Shown here in pieces: positions 23,236 through 33,348 of a stretch of DNA of 64,000 nucleotides. The stretch is from Bacillus sp. FJAT-50079 (GTDB taxonomy: Bacteria; Bacillota; Bacilli; Bacillales; Bacillaceae_C). Location: contig NZ_JAGYPD010000001.1 of NCBI RefSeq assembly GCF_018343515.1, forward strand, positions 372,001-436,000. Direction: 5' to 3'. The notes below the pieces were generated by a model. That model saw only the letters and a program-made list of their open reading frames with translations. It was not told where the DNA came from and made no database searches. The translations under genes and the position numbers were made by a program. The first letter of the stretch is position 1; each line of letters opens with the position of its first letter.

Positions 23236-23308
23236 AATGGATCTTCCCCCTTTCCCTTCGGACATGCCTTTAGGAAATATATGCAAGAAGATCCGTTGAT
23301 AGACGTAC

Positions 23309-24361
23309 CTATTTACGATCTTGTTTTAACCATTTATAGCCTGCCGCCTTTTCAAGACGATTCATTACAGCTGCACCGATCCCTATTCTAGGAAAAACTT
23401 CAGCAAATATAAGATCGGGATGCTTTTCATCAAATGTTCGAAGTGTTTGGAACAGTTGCTGTGCAATCGTTTCGATCTCCTTGCGACTCCCACACGTTGC
23501 AATAAAGTCAGCTGTATAGGTTGATGCTGATTCTTCTGTCGCAAGAATCGCTACCTTCAATCCTTCCTTTCGTTTCTGATCGATGAGTTGTTGGATCCAT
23601 TTCCGTTCACCATCCACTAAATAAAGTGGAGCAGCAGGTGCATAATGCGTATATTTCATCCCTGGTGATTTCGGCTTTTCTTCTTTGTCCACAAGCGCGC
23701 GATCGATCGTCACTTTATCCACAACTGCTTCCATTTCCTCGATCGAAACTCCTCCCGGTCTGAGGATAACGGGGATATGTTGTGTACAATCAATCACCGT
23801 CGATTCGACACCAACCCCAGTTGCCCCTCCATCGACAATCCCAGCAATCTTTCCATCTAAATCATGCTTCACATGTTCTGCGATTGTAGGACTAGGCTTT
23901 CCCGATACATTTGCGGAAGGTGCAGCGATCGGCAGTCCACACGCTGTTAACAACGCAAGTGCCACTGGATGATCCGGCATACGTACAGCTACTGTATCAA
24001 GTCCCGCAGTAACGAGCTCTGAAACCGAATCTTTTTTCTTTTGAAAAATAATTGTAAGTGGTCCTGGCCAAAACGCCTTCATTAATTGTTTAGCAGTTGG
24101 CGGAATGCTTTCAGTTAATTCTTCCAACTGAGCCGTTGTTGATATGTGGACAATTAATGGATTATCCGATGGCCTCCCCTTTGCGGTATAAATTTTCTTA
24201 ATCGCTTCATCCGATCGGGCGTTCGCCCCCAATCCATACACGGTTTCTGTCGGAAAAGCAACCACTTCATTTTCTCGTAATCGTTCGGCTGCTTCGATAA
24301 TCTGTGGATAAGTGGATAAGTTATCCTCACCCTTATCCACAGTCCAATAGATTGTTTCCAT
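23309..24361 (-). CDS. ywlC: L-threonylcarbamoyladenylate synthase (Sua5/YwlC)
   Basis: 350-residue enzyme forming threonylcarbamoyl-AMP for the t6A base of tRNAs reading ANN codons. The N-terminal YrdC domain contains VAFPTETVYGLGANARSDEA, KGRPSDNPLIVHI and APSANVSGKPSPT; the C-terminal Sua5 domain follows the linker SPGMKYTHYAPAAPLYLV. Start at ATG 24361, since the first of the two ATGs is too close to AAAGAGG. The first 20 codons overlap several DnaA boxes. Confidence 0.95.
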   Translation of the reverse strand: METIYWTVDKGEDNLSTYPQIIEAAERLRENEVVAFPTETVYGLGANARSDEAIKKIYTAKGRPSDNPLIVHISTTAQLEELTESIPPTAKQLMKAFWPGPLTIIFQKKKDSVSELVTAGLDTVAVRMPDHPVALALLTACGLPIAAPSANVSGKPSPTIAEHVKHDLDGKIAGIVDGGATGVGVESTVIDCTQHIPVILRPGGVSIEEMEAVVDKVTIDRALVDKEEKPKSPGMKYTHYAPAAPLYLVDGERKWIQQLIDQKRKEGLKVAILATEESASTYTADFIATCGSRKEIETIAQQLFQTLRTFDEKHPDLIFAEVFPRIGIGAAVMNRLEKAAGYKWLKQDRK

Positions 24362-24519
24362 GATCATGCCTCTTTCTTATTTCAAAATAAAAATCCGATT
24401 ATCACTTAATTTCTACAAATTTCGCATTCTACTTTTTCACAAAGCATGTGAATTATTCACTCACTTATGCACAGTTTGTGGATAAGTAATCTGATATTGT
24501 GGACAACATCGGTGGATAA
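24303..24519. promoter_or_regulatory. DnaA-box cluster at the ywlC start
   Basis: Three perfect 9-mers: TGTGGATAA at 24303-24311 and 24477-24485, TTATCCACA at 24333-24341. Five more differ by one base: 24311-24319, 24321-24329, 24465-24473, 24498-24506, 24511-24519. Four lie in the ywlC coding sequence, four in the ywlC-spoIIR gap. Confidence 0.8.
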
Positions 24520-24530
24520 TGTGAATATTG

Positions 24531-25337
24531 TTAGCGCATAAAATTAAATACTTCACTTATGAACCATTTTACTTCTACTTTATCCTCTTCTTCAGCAATA
24601 AAAGCAATCGGCTCGTCTTTTCCTTCAATTTCAGGCTCATGAGGTATTGCTACTTGTTCACTTTTCCCCAATTTATTCACAACATCATCCATCTCTTCAT
24701 TCTCAACAACTTGTTCAGAATCCATTGATGAATAAGAGTCAGACTGGGATTGATCGATCTCTTCATTTTCGGCATCTTGCTCAAGGTCTTCCTCAAATCC
24801 CGGACCGACCGCAAGACCGTTCGAAAAGTCGAGAAAACAAAGAGGCGGAAATAAGACACACCACCAGTTTGCCCCGCCGCCTTCGCCAAGTGTAATTAAC
24901 ACTGCCTCATATGTTCCAGCTGGGTATAAAAATTCACCGTACAATTTTGTAGGAAATTGAACATCACCAAATTCCACTTTAAACGAATAGTCCAACCCCA
25001 TTGCTTCTAGCTCACGTTGAGTAATCTGTTCAATTTCATCTAAATGAGAAGTAATCACCGTCCGAGCATCATCGAGCGATGTTAAACTTTGCACCCAATT
25101 CGTAATTTCTTCATTGACTGCGTCACGAATCTTTCTTTTTACCGCCTGGTCTTTTTCATTGTCACTATTCGCAAGAATTCGCAAGCGGATTGCTTCCTCA
25201 GGGATTGTAACGATTGCATCAGCTGCAACCGTTTCTTGCCTTGGAATGACGAAGCTAACAATCGTTCCAAGCGTTAAGACGATAATATATAACAAAGCGA
25301 TATTTTTTTGATAGAATCGTTTATTCATATAATCCAT
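24531..25337 (-). CDS. spoIIR: Stage II sporulation protein R
   Basis: 268-residue exported signal protein made in the forespore that triggers SpoIIGA to process pro-sigma-E in the mother cell. A signal-anchor helix (LLYIIVLTLGTIVSFVIP) precedes the conserved domain with IRLRILANSDNEKDQAVKRK and the very conserved ANWWCVLFPPLCFLDFSNG. A long acidic linker (about residues 185-245) with many Glu/Ser precedes the C-terminal VKWFISEVFNF. Start at 25337, which has AAGGGAGG 9 bases upstream. A sigma-F-like promoter lies in the prmC-spoIIR gap. Confidence 0.95.
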   Translation of the reverse strand: MDYMNKRFYQKNIALLYIIVLTLGTIVSFVIPRQETVAADAIVTIPEEAIRLRILANSDNEKDQAVKRKIRDAVNEEITNWVQSLTSLDDARTVITSHLDEIEQITQRELEAMGLDYSFKVEFGDVQFPTKLYGEFLYPAGTYEAVLITLGEGGGANWWCVLFPPLCFLDFSNGLAVGPGFEEDLEQDAENEEIDQSQSDSYSSMDSEQVVENEEMDDVVNKLGKSEQVAIPHEPEIEGKDEPIAFIAEEEDKVEVKWFISEVFNFMR

Positions 25338-25362
25338 TTCCATACGCCTCCCTTATACGAGG

Positions 25363-25392
25363 CATTATGGTCAGAATATTTAAAACTTATAC
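25363..25392 (-). promoter_or_regulatory. Candidate sigma-F promoter of spoIIR
   Basis: Minus strand GTATA (25388-25392), 15 bases, GACCATAATG (25363-25372). Good fit to the sigma-F pattern, located 26 bases before the start codon and just after prmC. spoIIR is a known sigma-F gene. Confidence 0.7.
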
Positions 25393-25401
25393 ATTCAAAT
25401 G

Positions 25402-26256
25402 TTATATTTGGGTAATAACGACCCGATCTTTTCCATTTATATCATATAAAATTTCCGTCTTCCCATCCGGAAAAGCTTCACGCATTAAATCGGCAACTGC
25501 GTCTCCTTGCCCAGCTCCAATTTCAAATCCAATTAGCGCCTTTTTGGCAATCATCTGCGGAAGCTCATTTGCAAAACGGCGATAAAAATCAAGCCCATCA
25601 TCGCCACCAAATAGAGCAGAATGCGGCTCATGCTCAACGACAACATCTGATAATAGCTCCGCTTCATTATCAGGAATATAAGGTGGATTTGAGATGATCA
25701 CATCGAGCCTCTCCCCTTGAAAAGGTGCAAGTAAATCACCGTAACGAAATTCAACATCAGCTTGCAAAGCCTTCGCATTTTCTTTTGCTACTTTAAGTGC
25801 CTTTTCCGACAGATCGGACGCAGCTACTTCAAGCGTCGGACATTCCAGCTTTAAAGTAACAGCAATCGCCCCGCTGCCCGTGCCAATATCTGCTGCCTTC
25901 AGACCAACAGCCGTTCCAAAATGCTCGTTTATTCTTTCGACAATCGCAACGATTAATTCCTCTGTCTCCGGACGCGGAATAAGTACATGTTCATTAACAA
26001 GAAAGCGTCTCCCAAAAAACTCTTCATAACCGATAATATGCTGAACCGGTTTCCCTGCCGCATGTTCTTTAACTGATCGTTGGAAAGCTATCCACTGTTC
26101 ATTCGATAATACCATTCTTTGCTCAGCAAAAAACTGTGCTCGACTCATTTGTAAGATCGCTCGTAATAACAACTCTGCACTATGCGCTTCCCGTCCACGC
26201 TCTTGTAAAAAAGAAGAAGCCCAACGCAGGGCCTCGAATATTTTTTGTTCGACCAT
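25402..26256 (-). CDS. prmC: Release factor glutamine methyltransferase PrmC
   Basis: 284-residue SAM-dependent enzyme that methylates the Gln of the GGQ motif in release factors. SAM motif I is ADIGTGSGAIAVTL and the catalytic NPPY sits in IISNPPYIPDNE. The N-terminal helical release-factor-binding domain spans about residues 1-80. Start at 26254-26256 (MVEQKIFEALRWAS), one base after the prfA stop, indicating coupling to its substrate gene; the ribosome site GGAAG is weak and lies in prfA. Confidence 0.95.
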   Translation of the reverse strand: MVEQKIFEALRWASSFLQERGREAHSAELLLRAILQMSRAQFFAEQRMVLSNEQWIAFQRSVKEHAAGKPVQHIIGYEEFFGRRFLVNEHVLIPRPETEELIVAIVERINEHFGTAVGLKAADIGTGSGAIAVTLKLECPTLEVAASDLSEKALKVAKENAKALQADVEFRYGDLLAPFQGERLDVIISNPPYIPDNEAELLSDVVVEHEPHSALFGGDDGLDFYRRFANELPQMIAKKALIGFEIGAGQGDAVADLMREAFPDGKTEILYDINGKDRVVITQI

Positions 26257-26257
26257 G

Positions 26258-27334
26258 TTATTCTTCCACACTCTCAAGCTTGCTTGATTGGTCTTCAATA
26301 ATTAACGCATCAATAAATTCGTCAAGCTTACCTTCTAAAATTTGATCGAGCTTTTGGATCGTTAGACCGATTCGATGATCTGTCACCCGATTTTGTGGAA
26401 AGTTATACGTGCGAATACGTTCAGAACGGTCGCCTGTACCAACGGCAGACTTTCGGTTCGCATCATATTCAGCTTGTGCTTCTTGCTGAAATTTATCGTA
26501 TACACGGGCACGCAATACTTTCATCGCTTTTTCTTTATTTTTAATTTGCGATTTTTCATCCTGACATGATACAACGACACCTGTTGGAATATGGGTAAGA
26601 CGAACAGCTGACATCGTCGTATTCACACTTTGACCACCTGGGCCACTTGATGCGAAAGTGTCCACACGAATATCATTATCATGTAATTCAATTTCGACTT
26701 CCTCTGCTTCTGGAAGAACTGCTACCGTTGCTGTTGATGTATGAATTCGCCCGCCAGATTCTGTTTCTGGAACGCGCTGAACACGATGGGCTCCATTTTC
26801 ATATTTTAATTTAGAAAACGCGCCATTTCCGTTAATCATAAAAATAATTTCTTTATATCCGCCAATGCCTGTTGAATGAGCTTCAATGACGTCTATTTTC
26901 CATCCTTGCGTCTCGGCATAGCGACTATACATCCGGTATAAATCGCCGGCAAACAACGCCGCTTCGTCGCCGCCAGCTGCACCGCGAATTTCCATAATGA
27001 CGTTTTTCTCATCATTCGGATCTTTTGGCACGAGCAAAATCTTCAAGCGCGCTTCTAGATTTTCAATTTGCTCTTCAAGCTCTCCGATTTCTTCCTTCAC
27101 CATTTCCCGCATATCTGCATCTAGTTTATCGTCAAGCATTTCTTTCGCATCATTATATTGAGATTGAACTTCTTTATATTCTCGATATACTTCTACCGTT
27201 TCCGCAATTTGAGATTGTTCCTTTGAATAATCTCGCAGTTTCGCTGGATCATTTACAATTTCAGGATCGCTCAAAAGCTCATTTAGCTTTTCGTAACGTT
27301 CCTCCACTGATTGTAATTTATCGAACATGCCCAT
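26258..27334 (-). CDS. prfA: Peptide chain release factor 1
   Basis: 358-residue class I release factor for UAA/UAG codons. The catalytic GGQ is in [17 protein letters not shown] and the domain 2 signature [14 protein letters not shown] is intact. [20 protein letters not shown] marks the C-terminal part. Operon tdk?-prfA-prmC order matches B. subtilis; tdk has its own terminator upstream of prfA. Confidence 0.97.
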   Translation of the reverse strand: MGMFDKLQSVEERYEKLNELLSDPEIVNDPAKLRDYSKEQSQIAETVEVYREYKEVQSQYNDAKEMLDDKLDADMREMVKEEIGELEEQIENLEARLKILLVPKDPNDEKNVIMEIRGAAGGDEAALFAGDLYRMYSRYAETQGWKIDVIEAHSTGIGGYKEIIFMINGNGAFSKLKYENGAHRVQRVPETESGGRIHTSTATVAVLPEAEEVEIELHDNDIRVDTFASSGPGGQSVNTTMSAVRLTHIPTGVVVSCQDEKSQIKNKEKAMKVLRARVYDKFQQEAQAEYDANRKSAVGTGDRSERIRTYNFPQNRVTDHRIGLTIQKLDQILEGKLDEFIDALIIEDQSSKLESVEE

Positions 27335-27401
27335 TCACCTCTACTTATTTGCATATTTATATAGTATAACGTTCACGTAAATCAATGCAAAGAAAAATCA
27401 T

Positions 27402-27438
27402 AAAAAAAATCAGCTCTCAACTTATAAATGAGGCTGAT
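27402..27438 (-). terminator. Terminator of tdk
   Basis: On the minus strand ATCAGCCTC pairs with GAGAGCTGAT (one bulge), followed by eight T. It starts 12 bases past the tdk stop. Confidence 0.8.
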
Positions 27439-27449
27439 GGGATATGTAA

Positions 27450-28061
27450 CTAATTTTTTATTGTCTGATATAGCTCAATATTCACTCCTGCCGGCACTTC
27501 ATGATGATGACGGCATCTCGCTTCATAAGCTTCTGCAGCTCCAACTAAAATGATTGGATCATCATAGCATGCAGGTTTTCCATTAATGAGTCGTTGTGTC
27601 CGGCTTGCTGGCGATCCACAAACAGCACAAACAGCATGAAGCTTCGTTACTTGTTCTGCCACTGACATTAAATTTGGCATTGGACCAAATGGCTCACCTT
27701 TGAAGTCTTGGTCAAGTCCAGCAATGATGACCCGATGACCACTATCCGCCAATTGTTGAGCGACATCGATGATCCCTTCATCGAAAAATTGAGCTTCGTC
27801 AATTGCAACAACATCAATGTTTGCATGAACGTTTTGTAAAATTTCCGCAGAAGTAGCAAGCGGATGGGCAAGAACGGAAGTACCATTATGTGATACAACC
27901 TCCGTTACACTATAACGATCATCTATTTTAGGTTTAAAAACCATAATGCTTTGTTTAGCAAACTGTGTACGTCTTACCCGACGAATCAATTCCTCCGATT
28001 TTCCCGAGAACATACTCCCGCAAATCACTTCAATCCAACCTGTATGTTTCACGATGTCCAT
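27450..28061 (-). CDS. tdk: Thymidine kinase (type II)
   Basis: About 203-residue salvage kinase making dTMP. P-loop [19 protein letters not shown], Walker B/catalytic [12 protein letters not shown], and the zinc-binding cysteines ([13 protein letters not shown] ... EARCRHHH) are visible. I place the start at ATG 28061 ([16 protein letters not shown]); a GTG one codon earlier has better spacing to GGGAG. The reading from 28166 adds 35 residues not found in the family and lies in the L31 terminator-proximal region. Confidence 0.93.
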   Translation of the reverse strand: MDIVKHTGWIEVICGSMFSGKSEELIRRVRRTQFAKQSIMVFKPKIDDRYSVTEVVSHNGTSVLAHPLATSAEILQNVHANIDVVAIDEAQFFDEGIIDVAQQLADSGHRVIIAGLDQDFKGEPFGPMPNLMSVAEQVTKLHAVCAVCGSPASRTQRLINGKPACYDDPIILVGAAEAYEARCRHHHEVPAGVNIELYQTIKN

Positions 28062-28192
28062 CACGATGGCCCGCTCCCTTCCCATTTGATTCATTACCCA
28101 ATTATCATAAAAATTACCCAAATAATTCAAAATCAAGTTCAAAAATCGAGGTATTGACATTAGCATTCCCAGATTTTATGCTTTTTGGCAAT

Positions 28193-28225
28193 AAAAAAAC
28201 AGGCAAGCGAGTTTGCCTGTTTTTT
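28193..28225 (-). terminator. Terminator of rpmE
   Basis: AAAACAGGCAA/TTTGCCTGTTTT arms, 5-base loop, T-runs on both strands; 8 bases past the rpmE stop. Confidence 0.9.
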
Positions 28226-28232
28226 AACTTGA

Positions 28233-28439
<207 letters not shown>

Positions 28440-28566
28440 TCATCTCCTTATGCCCTGAATCATTTGCTGAAACAGAGTTATATATAACGATGCGACAGGC
28501 GCATTCATTTCAAAAAACACAGTTTTTATTATAGCAAGTACATGTTGGAAATGCAATGCTTGTCGA

Positions 28567-29832
28567 TTAATTTTTTCTCGTCGCTTCTGTTTCGAGCGAA
28601 TTAATAAATTCCTCATTTGTCTTCGTCTGCTTTAGTTTACGCATGAATTTTTCTGCAAAATCAGGGTTGTCAGACATGACTTTCCTAATTTTCCACAATT
28701 TCTCAAGCTGTTTTTTCGGTACGAGAAGTTCTTCTTTACGTGTTCCTGAGCGGCGAATATCAATGGCAGGGAATATTCTTCTTTCAGCGAGGGCACGATC
28801 TAAGTGAAGCTCCAAGTTTCCAGTTCCTTTAAATTCCTCATAAATGACATCATCCATCCGTGAACCCGTGTCAACGAGGGCCGTTGCTAAAATCGTTAAA
28901 CTACCGCCTTCTTCAATATTTCGGGCTGCACCGAAAAAGCGTTTTGGACGGTGGAAGGCTGCCGGGTCAATCCCTCCAGAGAGTGTTCGACCACTTGGCG
29001 GAATAACTAAATTGTATGCACGCGCAAGACGAGTGATGCTGTCCATTAAAATGACAACGTCACGTTTATGTTCAACAAGACGCATCGCACGCTCCAACAC
29101 AAGCTCCGCTACTTTAATATGATTTTCAGGTACTTCATCGAAAGTTGAGCTGACGACTTCGGCGTTAACAGAACGTTCAATATCCGTCACTTCTTCTGGG
29201 CGTTCATCGATTAACAGCACAATCAGTTCAGCCTCTGGGTGATTCGTCGTGATGGAATTCGCAATTGCTTTTAGCAGCATCGTTTTCCCCGCCTTTGGAG
29301 GAGCAACAATGAGTCCACGTTGACCAAATCCGACTGGGGATACTAAGTCAATAATTCTCGTTGAAACATTTGTTGTCGTCGTTTCAAGCGTAATTTGACG
29401 ATCAGGATATAGCGGCGTCAATGCTGGGAAATGAACGCGTTCTTTCGCTGTTTCTGGATCATCGCCATTTACAGCCTCTACGTGAAGAAGACCAAAATAA
29501 CGTTCGTTTTCTTTTGGCGGACGAACCTTTCCAGATACTTTATCGCCATTTCGCAAATCAAAGCGGCGAATTTGTGAAGCTGAAATATATATATCTTCAG
29601 AGCTAGCCGTATAATTGATCGGTCTTAAAAAACCGAAACCTTCCGATTGGATGATTTCGAGAACGCCTTCCATAAAGAAAAAGCCTTCTCTTTCAGCTCT
29701 TGCCTTTAAAATGGCAAAAATAAGTTCTTTTTTTGTTAGTTTGCTGTAATAGGAAACTTTATATTCGCGTGCAAGCTCATACAGTTCTTTTAGTTTCATA
29801 TCTTCCAGCAATGATATTGTTAAATCAGCCAT
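28567..29832 (-). CDS. rho: Transcription termination factor Rho
   Basis: 421-residue hexameric RNA helicase. The N-terminal Rho-N domain ([20 protein letters not shown]) and cold-shock-like RNA site ([20 protein letters not shown]) precede the ATPase core with P-loop [14 protein letters not shown], Walker [16 protein letters not shown] and the R-loop region [16 protein letters not shown]. Start at ATG 29832 ([12 protein letters not shown]) by comparison with the B. subtilis N-terminus; its ribosome site is weak (GTGTGGTG). Confidence 0.96.
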   Translation of the reverse strand: MADLTISLLEDMKLKELYELAREYKVSYYSKLTKKELIFAILKARAEREGFFFMEGVLEIIQSEGFGFLRPINYTASSEDIYISASQIRRFDLRNGDKVSGKVRPPKENERYFGLLHVEAVNGDDPETAKERVHFPALTPLYPDRQITLETTTTNVSTRIIDLVSPVGFGQRGLIVAPPKAGKTMLLKAIANSITTNHPEAELIVLLIDERPEEVTDIERSVNAEVVSSTFDEVPENHIKVAELVLERAMRLVEHKRDVVILMDSITRLARAYNLVIPPSGRTLSGGIDPAAFHRPKRFFGAARNIEEGGSLTILATALVDTGSRMDDVIYEEFKGTGNLELHLDRALAERRIFPAIDIRRSGTRKEELLVPKKQLEKLWKIRKVMSDNPDFAEKFMRKLKQTKTNEEFINSLETEATRKN

Positions 29833-29889
29833 TACGACACCACACTTCATTATTTTGATTTATTTTTTCTAAAAGGAGGATTCGTTCAC

Positions 29890-29982
29890 TTGGAGAGTAA
29901 GAAGCGGTTGAAGATCTTTGAGGGGCTTCATCCCCATATTAGTTTATATGTAAAAGGTGATACTTGTAAAGAGGGGCGTTGA
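29890..29982 (+). CDS. Possible 30-residue ORF divergent from rho
   Basis: TTG at 29890 lies 10 bases after AAAAGGAGG (29871-29879) and opens 30 codons ending TGA at 29982. The peptide is basic (starts LESKKRLKIFEGL) and I recognise nothing in it. GGAGGAT at the ribosome site is complementary to ATCCTCC (29982-29988), so the two could pair. Equally, the sequence may be the untranslated leader of rho on the other strand. Conservation alone could decide; treat as tentative. Confidence 0.2.
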   Translation: MESKKRLKIFEGLHPHISLYVKGDTCKEGR

Positions 29983-30099
29983 TCCTCCACCTCAATTAAT
30001 TTGATAAAGAACCAACAGCCCGTTCACATCTATACGACACAGACATCTAAGAGCCCTAGCTGATTAAAGGTTTATTTTATCAAGTAGTCCTCTCAAACA

Positions 30100-30593
30100 T
30101 TATTTGATTACTAAATTGGGCTTTTTATGAAGGCTATGTGTTCCTTCAATAAATCGAACCGTTCCAGATTTTGCTCCCATAACGAGCGAATGAGTTGTTG
30201 CGTATGTCCCAATAAATTGGACACCTTTTAATCCATATACATATCAGACGCATGCAAAAGGTTTCCATGATCAGCAATTGCTAAAACCGTTAACGCATTC
30301 CAGCCTCCTGATGCCACAATATTCGTTCCTTCTAGTGGATTGACAGCAACATCAACACGCGGACCATAGCCGGTTCCAAGCTTCTCCCCGATGTACAAAA
30401 TCGGTGCTTCATCCATTTCACCTTCACCAATAACGACCGTTCCTTTCATCGGAATCGTATCAAATACGGCGCGCATGGCAGAAGTAGCCGCATCATCCGC
30501 CTCTTCCTTTTTTTCCACGCCCCATCCAGCGTGCAGACGATAATGCGGCTGCCTCAGTCCCCTGACAAGTTCCATTGATAAACTTCTTTCCAT
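30100..30593 (-). pseudogene. glpX: glpX (class II fructose-1,6-bisphosphatase) remnant with internal deletion and frameshifts
   Basis: The 5' part (30228-30593) encodes the GlpX start [11 protein letters not shown] and the metal/substrate region [38 protein letters not shown], ending at a TAA just after DMYMD. Downstream, 30100-30220 encodes in another frame [18 protein letters not shown] and HKKPNLVIK, the very C-terminus of GlpX. About 160-170 residues between are gone. Two compensating frameshifts also scramble residues 12-26 (the other frame reads [17 protein letters not shown]). B. subtilis has intact glpX (ywjI) at this locus between rho and murAB. Confidence 0.9.
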
Positions 30594-30683
30594 TGGACTT
30601 TCCCCCTGATTGTGTTTCTATAAAAAATACAGGAAAGTCTAATTCTATTCAATGGATGTGATTTTCGTAGATGTGTATCGAAA

Positions 30684-31970
30684 TTACGAACTTTTTAGCT
30701 GTTCCATTTCTTCTTCACTCATTTTTTCACGCCAAATCGTTGCCCCAAGACCGTTTAATTTTTCAACTAATCCGCTATACCCGCGGTCGATATGTTCTAA
30801 TCCGGATACTTCCGTGATTCCTTCAGCCATTAATCCAGCGATGACGAGAGCAGCACCTGCTCTCAAGTCAGAAGCTTTTACCTTCGCCCCTTGAAGCTTT
30901 GCAGGGCCATTAATAATAGCTGAGCTTCCTTCAACTTTTATATCTGCATTCATTCTCCGCAGTTCATCGATATGCTTAAAGCGGGCGGAATAGATCGTAT
31001 CGGTAACAAGCGAGGTTCCTTTTGCCTGTGATAAAAGCGCGGTGAATGGTTGCTGTAAATCGGTTGGAAAGCCCGGGTAGACGAGCGTTTTTATATCAAC
31101 CGCATTTAATTGATTGCCTTTGCCAATAAACACTTGTTCATCGCCAGTTTCAATCGGTACACCCATTTCCCTTAGCTTGGCAATCAGTGATTCTAAGTGG
31201 AACGGGATCACATTATCAATGAGCACACCTTCTCCGACAGCCGCCCCCAAAATCATATATGTTCCAGCTTCAATCCGATCAGGAATAATGGTATGTCGAC
31301 AGCCTGTTAATGTCTCCACCCCATCAATTCTAATGACATCTGTGCCAGCCCCTTTAATTTTCGCTCCCATATTTGTGAGCAGTGTAGAAACATCGATAAT
31401 TTCAGGCTCTTTTGCGGCGTTTTCAATGATTGTTCGCCCTTTTGCTCGCACAGCAGCTAACATAATATTAATCGTTGCCCCAACACTGACAACATCTAAG
31501 TAGATTCGAGCACCGCGCAATTCATCTGCGCGCAAATAAATTGCCCCTTGTTCATTCGTTACTTTCGCGCCTAATGCTTCAAATCCTTTGATATGTTGAT
31601 CAATCGGGCGCGGTCCAAGATAACAGCCACCTGGCAGTCCAATGACTGCCTTTTTAAATCTTCCAAGCATTGCACCCATTAAATAATAAGAGGCACGCAG
31701 CTTCTTGACCTTTCCATTTGGAAGCGGCATTGAAATCATTTGACTTGGATCAACGGTCATTTGACCGTCTTGAAAAGTAACATCTCCACCGATTTCTTCC
31801 AATAGAGATTGCAATGTATGAACATCTGAAATATCAGGAAGGCCCTCAATCGAAACAGGCGATTCGGCCAAGATCGTAGCGGGAATTAAAGCAACGGCAC
31901 TATTCTTCGCGCCACTCACTTTAATCGTCCCTTTTAACGGATATCCGCCTGCAATTTTAAGCTTTTCCAT
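30684..31970 (-). CDS. murAB: UDP-N-acetylglucosamine 1-carboxyvinyltransferase, second copy MurAB (MurZ)
   Basis: 428-residue paralog of MurAA. The active-site loop [15 protein letters not shown] keeps the Cys, with [15 protein letters not shown] and [16 protein letters not shown] as further marks. The start is ATG 31970 ([14 protein letters not shown]), 6 bases after AAAGGAAG; the longer reading to 32039 is not family-like. Position between glpX and tal identifies it as the murAB/murZ ortholog, usually the dispensable copy. Confidence 0.95.
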   Translation of the reverse strand: MEKLKIAGGYPLKGTIKVSGAKNSAVALIPATILAESPVSIEGLPDISDVHTLQSLLEEIGGDVTFQDGQMTVDPSQMISMPLPNGKVKKLRASYYLMGAMLGRFKKAVIGLPGGCYLGPRPIDQHIKGFEALGAKVTNEQGAIYLRADELRGARIYLDVVSVGATINIMLAAVRAKGRTIIENAAKEPEIIDVSTLLTNMGAKIKGAGTDVIRIDGVETLTGCRHTIIPDRIEAGTYMILGAAVGEGVLIDNVIPFHLESLIAKLREMGVPIETGDEQVFIGKGNQLNAVDIKTLVYPGFPTDLQQPFTALLSQAKGTSLVTDTIYSARFKHIDELRRMNADIKVEGSSAIINGPAKLQGAKVKASDLRAGAALVIAGLMAEGITEVSGLEHIDRGYSGLVEKLNGLGATIWREKMSEEEMEQLKSS

Positions 31971-32578
31971 TTTCGACTTCCTTTCTGCCTGCTTTGAATA
32001 CGTAGCTAAAAGTAAATATGTAGTCCATGAGACTGACACCTAGAGCTAGTCATCGAATTGATCGGCATTTTACCTTTTATTATATACGAATTTGCTCGAA
32101 ACATGTAGAATTTACCAAGTATTTTCCAATCAATGACACGTCAGCGTCATTGCGTCCAGATTTTATCGGGCTCGATAAAAAAATCTATGACATCCGCCGC
32201 AGCTTAACTTAAATCGGCAAATCTTTTTTATCGAAAACGAAGCGTCAGGTACAGGGAGTTTGAACTGATTTAAAACAATACAGCATTTATCGAGGCTAGG
32301 ACATAACTAAAGTAATCAAATCCACAGACGAACAATGCAATACCTTAGCGTAGGTAATATACCTAGACTCTTGCGGCATCATTTGAGATTCCGTAGCGTT
32401 TAAGGAACGAAACCTAAATTTGGCAACCGCTTCGTGACCACCATCCTGCTAATCAGCGGCTCAACAGTGCCCCCTGAAAGCGCAGTATATTTCCGGAGTG
32501 AGTTATATGCAGTTGCTAGCGTTCGTATTTTGATTTGATAAAAAGTTTTTATCCCAGCCTCATTTATACTAAATCGAG
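31971..32578. other. 608-bp gap between tal and murAB with decayed repeat sequence
   Basis: No gene found. 32365-32510 resembles a degraded copy of the Bacillaceae element with GACTCCTGCGGG near one end and CCCCGCGGAAAGCG near the other (here GACTCTTGCGGC and CCCCCTGAAAGCGC). Hairpins: TTTTATCG/CGATAAAA (32161-32180) and AATGAC/GTCATT near 32130-32150. CCTAGAGCTAG at 32039-32049 may be an end of a TCTAGC-type element. Confidence 0.45.
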
Positions 32579-33229
32579 TTAAGCGTTATTTTTCATACCT
32601 TCCCAATCTTTCAAGAAAGCTTCAATTCCTTTATCCGTTAATGGATGTTTAAATAATTGCTCAATGACACCATATGGCATTGTTCCAATATGAGCACCTG
32701 CTAAAGCTGCTTGTGTTACGTGCTGTGGATGACGAATTGATGCTGCAATAATTTCAGTATCAATGCCGTGGATGTTGAAAAGATCCGAAATTTCAGAAAT
32801 TAATTCAACTCCGTTATGACCGATATCATCCAAACGACCAAGAAATGGCGATACATATGTAGCACCTGCACGAGCTGCAAGCAATGCTTGGTTAGAGCTA
32901 AACACAAGTGTTACATTTGTTTTAATTCCTTCTTTCGCGAACGTGCTTACCGCTTTCATTCCTTCCGGCGTCATTGGCACCTTCACAGTAATGTTTGGAG
33001 CAATCGCAGCAAGTTCGCGTCCTTCAGAAATCATTCCTTCAGCATCAAGTGCAATTACTTCCGCACTAACGGAACCAGTGATAAATGATGTGATTTCTCT
33101 TAAGCGATCGTGGAAAGAAACCCCTTCTTTTGCTACGAGTGATGGGTTTGTCGTTACTCCGGCTACAATCCCAAGTGCGTGTGCTTTCTTAATATCTTCA
33201 AGGTTAGCTGTATCAACAAAAAATTTCAT
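32579..33229 (-). CDS. tal: Transaldolase (small, fructose-6-phosphate aldolase type)
   Basis: 216-residue cytosolic TIM-barrel enzyme of the non-oxidative pentose phosphate pathway, B. subtilis Ywj[33 protein letters not shown] and the Schiff-base Lys in [16 protein letters not shown] are visible. The short TalC/FSA-type length (about 215) separates it from the long TalB form. 119 bases after fbaA, with a hairpin between. Confidence 0.94.
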   Translation of the reverse strand: MKFFVDTANLEDIKKAHALGIVAGVTTNPSLVAKEGVSFHDRLREITSFITGSVSAEVIALDAEGMISEGRELAAIAPNITVKVPMTPEGMKAVSTFAKEGIKTNVTLVFSSNQALLAARAGATYVSPFLGRLDDIGHNGVELISEISDLFNIHGIDTEIIAASIRHPQHVTQAALAGAHIGTMPYGVIEQLFKHPLTDKGIEAFLKDWEGMKNNA

Positions 33230-33253
33230 TTTTCTCCATCTCCTTTTAAAGTC

Positions 33254-33282
33254 GGAAACCGCTCCATTTTTGGGCGGTTTCC
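33254..33282. terminator. Hairpin between fbaA and tal
   Basis: GGAAACCGC (33254-33262)/GCGGTTTCC (33274-33282), 9-bp stem. T-rich tail on the plus strand only; on the minus strand it may act as a partial terminator or stabiliser. Confidence 0.5.
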
Positions 33283-33348
33283 TTTTATCTTTACTATTTA
33301 CCGCAATTGTCTAGTTGCAAGTCTGAGATGAAATTTGCTTAATGATTC

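Noticed and set aside
30228-30593. A genuine short GlpX isoform
   Set aside because: Lacks two thirds of the enzyme, has scrambled residues 12-26, and the true C-terminus is present downstream out of frame.
32161-32190. Intrinsic terminator TTTTATCG/CGATAAAA
   Set aside because: On either strand the T-run is missing at the 3' side and the stem is AT-rich; position does not fit a gene end.
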